From Hornefia butyriciproducens (lineage in GTDB: Bacteria; Bacillota; Clostridia; Peptostreptococcales; Anaerovoracaceae), in NCBI RefSeq assembly GCF_009695915.1, contig NZ_VUMZ01000004.1:62001-126000 (forward strand): a DNA stretch of 64,000 nucleotides, written 5' to 3'. Positions 52,259 through 61,005 of the stretch are shown here, piece by piece. The translations under genes and the position numbers were made by a program. Under the pieces are notes generated by a model. That model had not been told where the DNA came from. It ran no database searches and saw only the letters and a list, made by a program, of their open reading frames with translations. How positions within the stretch are numbered: position 1 is the stretch's first letter; each line of letters opens with the position of its first letter.

Positions 52259-53314
52259 TTTAACCTTTACGGTTTTGGTTGCGGAGAATTTGCCGAAATA
52301 GTTTTTGCCGCCGACTGTCTTGTACGCGCGGACTTTGACGGAATACTTCTTTCCTTTCTTCAGGTTCTTAATGGTCTTTTTGGTCAGCTTCGTGTTGACC
52401 TTGAACCACTTACTTGAGCCCTTCTTCTTATATTTGATCTGATACTTCGCGCCTTTGATCTTTTTTACGGAAACTGTGGCTTTCTTTGTTCCTGCCTTAA
52501 GCCCTGTAATCTTCGCGGTCGCGATTTTCGGGGCTTTGACAGTGACAGTCGACGCCTCACCGAAGATTTTGCCTGTAATATTTGCGCCGGTCCAGTCCTT
52601 AATGTTGACGGTTCCTGTCGGCGCAATTGTATAGGTACCCGGCTTTGTCAGAGTAAATGTCGCCGCACCGTTCTTGTAGGATGTCTCGACGGCGGTCAGT
52701 TTTCCGGTACTCTTATCGACTGTATTCAGCGTTACGGCGGCCGGCTTGATGCTGCTGTTGCTTACGGCGTCATATACTGAAACCTTTGCCGTGATTTTCT
52801 CGCCTGCCGTCGCGGTGTACGCGGTCTTTGTCAGATAGCTATACTGATCCGAGTAATTTTTGTCGCTGTAGGCTCCTGCGAAGAGCCTGTCTCCATCCTT
52901 CACCGCGATTTCAGAAACGCCCATCTTATTATATTCGCCGTTTGTAAAATAGTATCCGACGATATCATGCCCGAACTGCTTTGTGACCAGCGAACCGTAG
53001 TCGGTTCTGGAGAGCCCGAGATACTCCGTCACCTTGTCTTCTCCGTATGTCTGAATGGTTGCCGCGACAAGGACGTCAGCGTAGGACACACCGTCCGCCT
53101 CCACGGTTTTCAGATCCGGGAAATACTTCTCCGCCAGATCGCCGGTGGCCGTAACCTTCTCATTTACCATATCATACTGATCCGGAATGCCGGCACTGAA
53201 CGTAACCGTCGCCTTCTGCGACGCCGTACCCTCCGCGAACGCCATTCCCGGCATAAACGCCATTACCATTGTCAGGGCGAGCACCGCGATCAGTGCTCTG
53301 GAAAACTTCTTCAT
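52256..53314 (-). CDS. Secreted DUF4430 (transcobalamin C-terminal-like) protein
   Basis: 352 residues. Signal peptide 1-28 (ALIAVLALTMVMAFMPGMAFA). Residues about 34-160 fit DUF4430: an early beta strand, YADVLVAATIQTYG, then YYFTNGEYNKMGVSEIAVKDGDRLFAGAYS, matching the NG..A....V.DGD pattern. DUF4430 resembles the C-terminal domain of intrinsic factor and transcobalamin. An Ig-like unit (about 165-265) and an Fn3-like C-terminus follow. ATG 53314 has AGGAGG seven bases away. Second gene behind a cobalamin riboswitch, hence a corrinoid-binding role is proposed. Match made by eye; no anchor motif seen. Confidence 0.7.
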   Translation of the reverse strand: MKKFSRALIAVLALTMVMAFMPGMAFAEGTASQKATVTFSAGIPDQYDMVNEKVTATGDLAEKYFPDLKTVEADGVSYADVLVAATIQTYGEDKVTEYLGLSRTDYGSLVTKQFGHDIVGYYFTNGEYNKMGVSEIAVKDGDRLFAGAYSDKNYSDQYSYLTKTAYTATAGEKITAKVSVYDAVSNSSIKPAAVTLNTVDKSTGKLTAVETSYKNGAATFTLTKPGTYTIAPTGTVNIKDWTGANITGKIFGEASTVTVKAPKIATAKITGLKAGTKKATVSVKKIKGAKYQIKYKKKGSSKWFKVNTKLTKKTIKNLKKGKKYSVKVRAYKTVGGKNYFGKFSATKTVKVK

Positions 53315-53335
53315 CACTTAACCTCCTCTGATAAT

Positions 53336-55105
53336 CTACTTTACCTTCTTATATACGATACCGGAATATGCTCCGTATATCTTCTTACCGCTTACTGTGC
53401 GGTATGCGCGAACCTTGTAATAATATGTCTTGCCTTTTTTGAGCTTCTGGTTGGTGTATTTCACGGAAGATCCCTTCTTCAGGGTCGCGGCGGTTTTATA
53501 CTTTCCGCTTTTACTGGTGGCTCGAACTACCTGATAACCGCTGGCTTTAGACACCTTTTTCCAGCTCACGGTAATTTTCCTGCTTCCCGCTCTGGCTTTC
53601 ACTGAACCCGGCGCCGGTGGCAGAGCCTTCACCTTGAGTGTCGACGAATTGTCCGTCACCGAACCGTCCATCAGCTCCGCGCGAATCCGGAGGTAATAGG
53701 TTTTCCCTGTTTTCAGACTTCCGACGGCCGCCGATGTGGCGCTGTTCTTTGCGGTTTTCACCTTCCTGTAAGTCTTTTTGTCTGTACTCTGGTAAATAAC
53801 AAAGGATCTTACATTCTCCCGCGGCGACCAGGACAGCGTGACCGACTCGGTCGTCTTCGGCGCGGATTTCAGACCGGTCACTGCCGAAGTGCTCTTGCCG
53901 CTGCCGACGGCCATAATGTCGCCGGCGTCATTTTTGTAGTACAAATTCCCGTCCGCGTCGCTCACGACCGGCGAAATGCAATACTGCTGCAGGGGCGGTA
54001 TAAAGGTTTCGCCCTGAGCCGAGACTCTCAGATCGTCAGTCAGTTCTATGTAATAAATCCCACCCGGCGGCCGGTTGTAGGTGGAGTAGATGCAGATTTT
54101 TCCGCTGTTTCCTGTGGAGATCAGCATTTCGCCCTGTACGTTTGCGGGAGCCTTCACGGTTGTCGCAATCTCCATCTTATCCTTGTCAATCGCGTAGATA
54201 TTCCCGCCGTTGCTGCCTATGTAGAGGTTATCACCGCTGATGAGCGGCGTGTTGACAGAGGGAGCGATTTTGACCTTTCCGGCTTCTGTCAGACTCGTTC
54301 CTGAAACCTTGTACTTTGTCAGATAGCCGACCCCTGTGCTGTCCATGGACATGTATGTGGCAGTCTTGGATGCAACATAGACACTGTTGCCGTCAGACAC
54401 CGGGGTGGAACGGATGGTCATGCCATCTCCGGCATTCAGGACCTTGGTAACAGTTGTTCCTGTTTTCGACGCGATGTAGAGATTCCCGCCGTCGCTTCCG
54501 AAGACCACTGAATCGCCCACCTCACAGGCGCCGTCCCAGTAATACCCTTCTTTGTCATACTGTCCCTGCTCCCAGGCAAGGGAAAGGTCTGAAAGCTTCA
54601 GCGCAAAGTATGTTCCGCCCTCAGCACTGTCGTTCCAGGTTCCGCCGTAGATCCGGTCTCCGATGATCTTCAACGGTCCTTCGTTCTGTCCTTGAAATTT
54701 CTTGCTCGTTGCGAGCTTCTTCAGATCGCTGCTGTACTTCACCACGGAGGAGCCGTTCACAAAGACATATACGTTGTGGCTGCTGTCGACGGCGACCGGC
54801 GATGTACCAAAGCCCGCCGTACCGGGCAGCGTGCTGCCGGCCAGCACCTTGCCGGTGTCTTTGTCCAGCTTGTACAGCTTCTTTCCCGCGACGAAGTATA
54901 CATAATTTCCGTCCACTGCCGGCGGTGTCGGCGCGTTTGTGAAGTCCATCGGCTTACTGGACGTGATGAAGCGCCACTTCAGATGTGTATTCCAGGTTCC
55001 GACCGGCGTCGCAGCCGTTGTAACCGCCGCAAACGCACTGGCCGGCATCAGCATCGCAACTGCGATGACAAAGGTCAGAAGACCGATTGACATTTTTTTC
55101 TTCAT
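53336..55105 (-). CDS. Secreted PQQ-type beta-propeller protein with two Fn3 modules
   Basis: 589 residues. Signal peptide 1-27 (IGLLTFVIAVAMLMPASAFA). Propeller-like blades (about 40-390) of the pattern VYVFVNGSSVVKYSSDL, LYIGSNGGNIYAIDKDK, VVFGSDGGNLYIASK resemble PQQ-binding-like repeats. Two Fn3 modules follow (about 395-490, 495-589), the last ending KKIYGAYSGIVYKKVK. GAGGAG precedes ATG. First gene directly after a cobalamin riboswitch and terminator; the DUF4430 gene lies 21 bp downstream. Probably binds or positions a corrinoid at the cell surface; this is inference from regulation. Confidence 0.78.
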   Translation of the reverse strand: MKKKMSIGLLTFVIAVAMLMPASAFAAVTTAATPVGTWNTHLKWRFITSSKPMDFTNAPTPPAVDGNYVYFVAGKKLYKLDKDTGKVLAGSTLPGTAGFGTSPVAVDSSHNVYVFVNGSSVVKYSSDLKKLATSKKFQGQNEGPLKIIGDRIYGGTWNDSAEGGTYFALKLSDLSLAWEQGQYDKEGYYWDGACEVGDSVVFGSDGGNLYIASKTGTTVTKVLNAGDGMTIRSTPVSDGNSVYVASKTATYMSMDSTGVGYLTKYKVSGTSLTEAGKVKIAPSVNTPLISGDNLYIGSNGGNIYAIDKDKMEIATTVKAPANVQGEMLISTGNSGKICIYSTYNRPPGGIYYIELTDDLRVSAQGETFIPPLQQYCISPVVSDADGNLYYKNDAGDIMAVGSGKSTSAVTGLKSAPKTTESVTLSWSPRENVRSFVIYQSTDKKTYRKVKTAKNSATSAAVGSLKTGKTYYLRIRAELMDGSVTDNSSTLKVKALPPAPGSVKARAGSRKITVSWKKVSKASGYQVVRATSKSGKYKTAATLKKGSSVKYTNQKLKKGKTYYYKVRAYRTVSGKKIYGAYSGIVYKKVK

Positions 55106-55126
55106 TTACTCACTCCTCATTGAAAC

Positions 55127-55154
55127 AACAAAAAACTGCGGCTTGCGCCGCAGT
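55127..55154 (-). terminator. Terminator of the cobalamin riboswitch expression platform
   Basis: Perfect ACTGCGGC-ttgc-GCCGCAGT followed by six T on the minus strand, 30 bp ahead of the propeller gene start. Between it and the aptamer ATTCTGC...GCAGAAT can pair and may act as alternative structure. Confidence 0.88.
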
Positions 55155-55189
55155 CCGTTTTCACTGCTGTGCATTCTGCATAGGAGTAC

Positions 55190-55385
55190 ACCGCTCCCGC
55201 AGAATTCCATTCATGCAGGTTTCCTGACTCGTGCTCTTCATCCTGACCCCGTCTTCCCGGAAATACCAGTGACTGCCCGTGCGGGCGGGGGCCGGACTCC
55301 CACTTACAGTGGCGGTACCGCGCAGGTCTCTCACCTGCTTCCCTCTCAGCGCCGCGTTCCACGCGGCGAACATGAACTGACTTCT
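55190..55385 (-). ncRNA. Cobalamin (B12) riboswitch
   Basis: Minus-strand core elements in order: AGGGAAGCAGGTGAGAG, GCGGTACCGCCACTGTAAG (55303-55320), AGTCACTGG, GGGAAGACGGGG, and the B12 box GAGTCAGGAAACCTGC (55215-55230). All match the cobalamin aptamer in order and spacing. A strong GCCGCGT hairpin (55350-55369) lies at the 5' side. Binding of cobalamin should favour the downstream terminator and shut off the two secreted proteins. Confidence 0.96.
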
Positions 55386-55391
55386 TTTACT

Positions 55392-55420
55392 ATCGTACCC
55401 GTCTTCACAGAAAAAGTCAA
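55392..55420 (-). promoter_or_regulatory. Promoter of the cobalamin-riboswitch operon
   Basis: TTGACT, 17-bp spacer, TACGAT on the minus strand; the transcript would start near 55385, at the aptamer's 5' end. Confidence 0.7.
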
Positions 55421-55434
55421 TCATTTTAATGTTC

Positions 55435-55463
55435 TTGATTATATATCGGTTGACCGTTATAAT
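55435..55463 (+). promoter_or_regulatory. Promoter of the XRE-nucleotidyltransferase pair
   Basis: TTGATT, 17-bp spacer, TATAAT; expected start near 55470, which rules out the ATG at 55468 and supports 55486. Confidence 0.8.
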
Positions 55464-55485
55464 ATAGATGAAAGCAGGTGAAAAA

Positions 55486-56055
55486 ATGTCCCTACGTGAA
55501 GCGTTAAAGAAAAAAAATATGTCCATATACCGGCTGTCCAAAATAAGCGGACTCCCTTATACAACTGTACATGATATTTACAATAACAAAGCACAGCTGA
55601 AAAAATGTAGCGCCGAAACAGTTTATAAGCTCGCTCGTACGCTAGGGGTTTCCATGGAAGAACTTCTGGCGCCCTCCTTCTTTAAACGCGGCAGTTTTGA
55701 AAACTTCAAAAGCGCTGTCTGCCATCGTGTCAGGGAACTGGGAGATATTGATTTTATTATCAACACACTGGAAAGCGGGGATATCCGCACTTATTATAAC
55801 CTGCAGTGGTATCCTGAGAGCCTTTATCTTCTTGGTATGCTGGATTATATAAGCCGGGAAAATGACATACCGCCGGACAGCGAATATGATGACCTCCGTC
55901 AATGCCGTCTGGAAAAACCAATTTATCCGTCCAGCCTCCTGGCTCTGTCCGCAGCAGCCGGGAACAGCAGCGCTTTGGAAGAAGCGGTGAAAACAGCAAT
56001 TCCAGAGTTTATTCGATTTAATATTGTAGAAAATGAGGTTCGAGATATCATCTGA
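55486..56055 (+). CDS. XRE-family helix-turn-helix protein (putative antitoxin)
   Basis: 189 residues. N-terminal XRE helix-turn-helix (MSIYRLSKISGLPYTTVHDIYNNKAQLKKCSAETVYKLA region, seen in parts) in about residues 5-60; the rest, with acidic and aromatic segments, I do not recognise. AGGTG precedes ATG. It overlaps the downstream nucleotidyltransferase gene by 23 bp, a layout typical of toxin-antitoxin pairs. Lower GC than neighbours suggests transfer. Confidence 0.75.
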   Translation: MSLREALKKKNMSIYRLSKISGLPYTTVHDIYNNKAQLKKCSAETVYKLARTLGVSMEELLAPSFFKRGSFENFKSAVCHRVRELGDIDFIINTLESGDIRTYYNLQWYPESLYLLGMLDYISRENDIPPDSEYDDLRQCRLEKPIYPSSLLALSAAAGNSSALEEAVKTAIPEFIRFNIVENEVRDII

Positions 56056-56839
56056 TCTGCGATTTGAATTTACCAAAGAGAATATTGACATTTATCTGAA
56101 AGAGCTTGGAAAGGAATATCGCAGGCAGCGTGGTAAGGGTATGCCTGCCGAACTGATATTGATCGGTGGAGCCTCAGTTCTGATCAATTACGGTTTCCGG
56201 AACATGACGACAGATGTCGACGCTGTGATTCAGGCAGCTTCCGGCATGAAGGATGCAATCAATGCGGTCAGAGATCGATATGGGCTTCCCAACCATTGGC
56301 TGAATGATGATTTCAAGAATACGAGTTCATACACGCCAAAGTTAATCGAGTTTTCCGTCTACTACAAAACCTTCTCCAATGTTCTCTCCATCCGCACCAT
56401 AGCATCGGAGTATCTGATTGCAATGAAATTGCGTTCCGGGAGACAATATAAAAGCGATTTATCCGATGTACTGGGCATCCTGGCAGAGCATGAAAAAGAA
56501 GGAACACCGCTCAGCATGAAACAGATACGAAAAGCTGTAACTGACCTGTACGGTGATTGGAATTCTCTTCCGAACGTATCTCAGGTATTCATAGAAAATG
56601 TCATGGAGAACTCCGGATTTGAACAACTGTATGAGCAGATCACACGAGAGGAGCAGGAAACTAAAGAATTGCTGATTCAGCTTGAAGAAAACTATCCGGG
56701 TATAATCACCAGAGCCAATGTGAACGGCATCGCTGAAAATCTTCAAGAAAAGGCTGACAGAGCTTCAATTCTTGCTAGGCTCAGACAAAAGAAATCTGTC
56801 GATACGAAAATAACTGACGAAAAGAAATCAGGCGGCTGA
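56033..56839 (+). CDS. Nucleotidyltransferase-fold protein (DUF6036/AbiEii-like)
   Basis: 268 residues. The nucleotidyltransferase core is seen as LILIGGASVLINYG (42-54) and TTDVDAVI (59-66), giving the G-G/S and D-x-D catalytic signature; IASEYLIAMKLRSGRQYKSDLSDV is the conserved second half seen in AbiEii and DUF6036 proteins. Lys/Glu-rich C-terminus. Start ATG lies inside the end of the XRE gene and has no strong ribosome site, so it is probably translated by coupling. Toxin or anti-phage function is inferred from the pairing. Confidence 0.78.
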   Translation: MRFEISSDLRFEFTKENIDIYLKELGKEYRRQRGKGMPAELILIGGASVLINYGFRNMTTDVDAVIQAASGMKDAINAVRDRYGLPNHWLNDDFKNTSSYTPKLIEFSVYYKTFSNVLSIRTIASEYLIAMKLRSGRQYKSDLSDVLGILAEHEKEGTPLSMKQIRKAVTDLYGDWNSLPNVSQVFIENVMENSGFEQLYEQITREEQETKELLIQLEENYPGIITRANVNGIAENLQEKADRASILARLRQKKSVDTKITDEKKSGG

Positions 56840-56887
56840 ACGTATCTGGAGAAACTTTATTTTACTGTAACTCACATCCAGCCGCCT
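56830..56887. terminator. Possible convergent terminator
   Basis: AGGCGGCTG pairs with CAGCCGCCT over a 40-base loop; followed by TTCTTC on the plus strand. It includes the last codons of the nucleotidyltransferase gene. Confidence 0.4.
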
Positions 56888-56893
56888 TCTTCA

Positions 56894-58261
56894 TCACACC
56901 ATCTTCGACGGGTCCACCCAGGCGTCGAAATCCTCCTCAGACACCAGCCCCAGCTTGAGGGCCGCTTCCTTCAGCGTCGTTCCTTCCTTATGCGCCAGCT
57001 TGGCGATCTTCGCAGCGTTTTCGTATCCGATGTGCGGGTTCAGCGCGGTGACCAGCATCAGCGATTTCCGCAGATTTTCATCTATTCGCTCCCTGTTCGG
57101 ACGAATCCCCTCCGCGCAGTTTCTGCGGAAGGAATCGCAGGCGTCCGCCAGCAGGTTCACTGACTCCAGAAAATCGTAAATCATCACCGGCATGAACACA
57201 TTCAGCTGAAAGTTCCCCTGCGACGCCGCCAGCCCGATGGTCGTGTCGTGACCCATGACCTGAACACAGACCATGGTCATCGCTTCACACTGCGTGGGGT
57301 TGACCTTTCCGGGCATGATGGAGCTGCCGGGCTCGTTCTCCGGAATCGTGAGTTCGCCGATTCCGCATCGCGGGCCTGATGCCAGCCACCGGACGTCGTT
57401 GGCGATTTTCATGAGATCCGCGGCCAGCGCTTTCACGGCTCCGTGAACAAAGACCAGTCCGTCCTTACTTGTCAGGGAGTGAAATTTGTTTTCTGCGGTA
57501 ACAAAATCCCTGCCCGTGATCCGGCTGACGGCGGCAGCCGACTCTCTTCCAAATTCTTTGTGTGCGTTCAGACCCGTTCCGACTGCCGTGCCGCCCAGCG
57601 CAAGCTCCCGCAGATAGTGCAGAGAGTCCCGAAGCATGGCGGCGTCGTGCTCCAGCATAGACCTCCACCCGCTGATCTCCTGACCCAGCGTCAGCGGAGT
57701 GGCGTCCTGCAGATGCGTCCGCCCCGTCTTGACGATGTCCATGTACTCCGTTTCCAGCCGCCGGAAGGTCTGCGTCAGACACTCCACTGCGGGAAGCAGA
57801 CGGTCCTCTGTGGCGCAGAGCGCCGCGATATGCATCGCGGTCGGGAAGGTGTCGTTAGAGCTCTGAGACTTGTTGACATGGTCGTTAGGATGAAGGAGCT
57901 TTTTCCCGGCGATTTCGTTTCCGCGATTGGCGATGACTTCGTTTACATTCATGTTCGACTGCGTTCCGCTTCCTGTCTGAAAAATCACCAGCGGAAAATT
58001 CCCCTCCAGCTTCCCCTCTGTAATCTCATCGCAGACACGGCCGATTAACTCCGCACGCTCCGCGTCAAGCATTCCGAGCTTTTCGTTGGCCTGCGCCGCC
58101 GCCTTTTTCAGCACCGCGAATGCGCGGATCACCTCTGGCGGCATCCGGTGCGTCCCGATTTTGAAATTCTCAAAGCTTCGCTCCGTCTGCGCGCCCCAGT
58201 ATTTGTCCGCGGGGACTTTTACCTCGCCCATCGTATCGTGCTCGATTCTGTACCGTTCCAT
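56894..58261 (-). CDS. fumC: Class II fumarate hydratase
   Basis: 455 residues. Signature [15 protein letters not shown], active-site [11 protein letters not shown] and [16 protein letters not shown] are intact. Iron-free enzyme that interconverts fumarate and malate. AGGAGGG precedes ATG. It follows the malic enzyme gene (74-bp gap) on the same strand; with pyruvate carboxylase these link pyruvate, malate and fumarate. Confidence 0.97.
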   Translation of the reverse strand: MERYRIEHDTMGEVKVPADKYWGAQTERSFENFKIGTHRMPPEVIRAFAVLKKAAAQANEKLGMLDAERAELIGRVCDEITEGKLEGNFPLVIFQTGSGTQSNMNVNEVIANRGNEIAGKKLLHPNDHVNKSQSSNDTFPTAMHIAALCATEDRLLPAVECLTQTFRRLETEYMDIVKTGRTHLQDATPLTLGQEISGWRSMLEHDAAMLRDSLHYLRELALGGTAVGTGLNAHKEFGRESAAAVSRITGRDFVTAENKFHSLTSKDGLVFVHGAVKALAADLMKIANDVRWLASGPRCGIGELTIPENEPGSSIMPGKVNPTQCEAMTMVCVQVMGHDTTIGLAASQGNFQLNVFMPVMIYDFLESVNLLADACDSFRRNCAEGIRPNRERIDENLRKSLMLVTALNPHIGYENAAKIAKLAHKEGTTLKEAALKLGLVSEEDFDAWVDPSKMV

Positions 58262-58335
58262 TCGTCTCCCTCCTCATTTGTGTTCCGTGCTCCGGCTTTC
58301 ATCTTCGTGCTCCGGCCTGTCGCCCGGTTTTCGTA

Positions 58336-59499
58336 TCATGCTCCGTATTTTTTCCAGGCCTCTTTTACCGCTGCTGCCACACGCTCCACCACAAGGGGGT
58401 TGAATCCGTCCGGGAGCACATAATCCGCCCTGAGTTCCTCCTCAGGAATTACGGCCGCGATCGCCCTCGCCGCGGCCTCCTTCATCTCCTCGGTAATCTT
58501 TGTCGCCCGGCAGTCAAGCGCGCCGCGGAAGATTCCCGGAAAAGCGATGACATTATTGACCTGGTTCGCGAAATCTGAGCGTCCGGTTCCCACAACCGCC
58601 GCACCGGCTTCTCTGGCCAGTTCAGGCATAATTTCCGGGACCGGATTGGCCATCGGGAACACGATGGGATCCTTCGCCATAGAGCGGATCATATCCTGCG
58701 TCACGACGCCGGGTCTGGAAACGCCAATAAAGATATCCGCACCTTTCATCGCGTCCGCGAGAGAACCCTCCAGGTTGTCTTTGTTGGTCACCCTCGCCAT
58801 GGCCTCCTGCTCCGGATTGTTGTACGGCGCTCCCTCATAGATCGTTCCCTTACTGCCACAGAGAATGATATCGCCGAAGCCGAACCGCAGAAACATCTTT
58901 GCGATGGAAATTCCCGCCGCCCCGGCACCGCTGAAAGCGATCCGCAGTCCTCCCGGTTTCTTTCCCGTGACCTTCAGCGCGTTCAGAATTGCAGCTGCGG
59001 TGATGATGGCGGTTCCGTGCTGGTCATCATGGAATACCGGAATATCACATTTCTCAATGAGCCTGCGCTCAATCTCAAAACAGCGCGGAGCACCGATATC
59101 CTCCAGGTTGATACCGCCGAAGCTTTTGGAAATGTGGAACACCGTATTCACAATCACATCCGGATCCTTACTGTTCACGCAGATCGGCACCGCGTCGATA
59201 TTCGCGAAGGTCTTGAACAGCGCGCACTTTCCCTCCATGACCGGCATTCCGGCCGACGGTCCGATGTCTCCGAGCCCGAGGACCGCGCTGCCGTCTGTAA
59301 TCACAGCCACGGTATTGCCCTTTCCCGTGTAGGTATAGGCCAGCGATTCGTCCTTACTTATCTCCAGGCAGGGCGCGGCGACTCCCGGCGTATAAGCGAC
59401 CGACAACTCATCCCGGTTGGTTATCGGAGCTTTGCTCTCGACGGAAAGCTTTCCTCTCCATTCCGCATGTTTCTTCAACGCAATTTCATTATAGTCCAT
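58336..59499 (-). CDS. NAD(P)-dependent malic enzyme
   Basis: 387 residues, the short bacterial form. Motifs: LSVAYTPGVAAPCLEI, VITDGSAVLGLGDIGP, FHDDQHGTAII and the nucleotide-binding FSGAGAAGISIAKM. Converts malate to pyruvate and CO2. Start 59499 (MDYNEIALKKHAEW) follows AAAGGG. Lies between argH and fumC. Cofactor choice cannot be decided by eye. Confidence 0.95.
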   Translation of the reverse strand: MDYNEIALKKHAEWRGKLSVESKAPITNRDELSVAYTPGVAAPCLEISKDESLAYTYTGKGNTVAVITDGSAVLGLGDIGPSAGMPVMEGKCALFKTFANIDAVPICVNSKDPDVIVNTVFHISKSFGGINLEDIGAPRCFEIERRLIEKCDIPVFHDDQHGTAIITAAAILNALKVTGKKPGGLRIAFSGAGAAGISIAKMFLRFGFGDIILCGSKGTIYEGAPYNNPEQEAMARVTNKDNLEGSLADAMKGADIFIGVSRPGVVTQDMIRSMAKDPIVFPMANPVPEIMPELAREAGAAVVGTGRSDFANQVNNVIAFPGIFRGALDCRATKITEEMKEAAARAIAAVIPEEELRADYVLPDGFNPLVVERVAAAVKEAWKKYGA

Positions 59500-59518
59500 A
59501 GTATATTCCCTTTCGTTC

Positions 59519-59553
59519 AAAAAGAAAAGGGCTGCGGTCTTCGCGACAGCCCT
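59519..59553 (-). terminator. Terminator of argH
   Basis: GAGGGCTG/CAGCCCTT stem with 12-base loop and TTTTCTTTTT on the minus strand, 16 bp after the argH stop. Confidence 0.85.
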
Positions 59554-59568
59554 CTGTTTCCATTATTT

Positions 59569-60951
59569 TCAGTTCTTCAATGATTCAAGCCAGCTTCTTC
59601 CGACACGAATCTGGCGGCGAACCTCATCGGGAGCTGTCCCGCCGAAGGATTTTCTGGCGCTGACACACGCCGGAATGCTGATGTCGCCCAATGCCTTCCG
59701 GCTCAGCCGCGAGTCGATGGACCGCAGAGATTCCTCATCCAGTTCTTCCAGCTGACAGCCGCGCTCTTCGCACGCCTTGACCATGCGTCCCACGATATTG
59801 TGTGCCTCACGGAACGGAATTCCTTCCATCGCAAGATGCTCCGCGACATCAGTCGCGTTCAGGAAGCCTTTTGACAGCTGTTTTTCAATCTGATCCATGC
59901 GGAACTCGGTTTTGTCCAGCATCTTCGTAAAGATCTGTATGCACGCCTTCCAGGTGTCCACAGCGTCAAACAGCCCTTCCTTGTCCTCCTGGAAATCTTT
60001 GTTGTAGGCGAGAGGCGTTCCCTTGAGCACGGTGAGCATCTGCATCAGATCGCCGTAGACTCTTCCGCTCTTGCCCCGGAGCAGTTCTGCCATGTCCGGA
60101 TTCTTTTTCTGCGGCATGATGCTGGATCCGGTGCAGAAGCTATCATCGATGGCGATATAGGAGAATTCCGAGGTATTCCACCATGCGAATTCCTCTGCCC
60201 AACGGGAAATATGCATCATGGAAATTGATGCATCGCTGAGGAACTCAATCGCATAATCCCGGTCGCTGACGGAATCCATCGCATTCTCCGTCGGTGCACG
60301 GAATCCCAGAAGCTCTGCGGTTCTGGCACGGTCTGTGGGGAAGGTGGTGCCGGCGAGAGCGCATGCTCCCAGCGGACAAAGATCCATCCTCTCATAGGTG
60401 TCCGTCAGACGCTCGATATCCCGGCGGAACATCTGGAAATACGCCATGAACACGAATCCGATGGTGATGGGCTGAGCGTGCTGGATATGAGTAAAGCCGA
60501 CAGTAATCTCCTCCGCATACTGATCTGCCTTGCGCAGGATCACCTCCTCCAGCTCAATGAGTTCTGCCACAATAGCGCGAATCTCCTCCTTCAGGTACAG
60601 CCGGCCGTCCACCTGGCACTGATCGTTGCGGCTGCGGGCGGTATGCAGTTTCTTGCCCACTTCGCCGATCTCCTCGATCAAACGGCTTTCAATCCCCATA
60701 TGGATATCCTCATCCTCCACTGTGAATACGATTTCACCGCTGCGAATCTTTTCCCGGATCCTCTCCAGACCATCTATAATCTGTCTGCTCTCTTCCTCCG
60801 TAACGATTCCCTGCGCCGCCAGCATGGTCACATGCGCAATGCTCCCGTCGATATCTTCATTATACATTCTCTGGTCAAACCCGATGGAAGCGTTGAACTC
60901 CTTCACGATCTGATCCATGTCCTTTTCAAATCTGCCTCCCCAAAGAGCCAT
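59569..60951 (-). CDS. argH: Argininosuccinate lyase
   Basis: 460 residues. MALWGGRFEKDMD at the N-terminus, HTARSRNDQ, TPLxHxQ-like IQHAQPITIG and the fumarase-superfamily loop GSSIMPQKKNPDMAE are intact. Final step of arginine biosynthesis (arginine plus fumarate), so it also feeds the fumarate pool near fumC. AGGAGG precedes ATG. No argG is in view. Confidence 0.97.
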   Translation of the reverse strand: MALWGGRFEKDMDQIVKEFNASIGFDQRMYNEDIDGSIAHVTMLAAQGIVTEEESRQIIDGLERIREKIRSGEIVFTVEDEDIHMGIESRLIEEIGEVGKKLHTARSRNDQCQVDGRLYLKEEIRAIVAELIELEEVILRKADQYAEEITVGFTHIQHAQPITIGFVFMAYFQMFRRDIERLTDTYERMDLCPLGACALAGTTFPTDRARTAELLGFRAPTENAMDSVSDRDYAIEFLSDASISMMHISRWAEEFAWWNTSEFSYIAIDDSFCTGSSIMPQKKNPDMAELLRGKSGRVYGDLMQMLTVLKGTPLAYNKDFQEDKEGLFDAVDTWKACIQIFTKMLDKTEFRMDQIEKQLSKGFLNATDVAEHLAMEGIPFREAHNIVGRMVKACEERGCQLEELDEESLRSIDSRLSRKALGDISIPACVSARKSFGGTAPDEVRRQIRVGRSWLESLKN

Positions 60952-61005
60952 ATATGTTTACCTCCTGCAATTAAATTCGTTTATATTATACAACAAAAGG
61001 GAATA

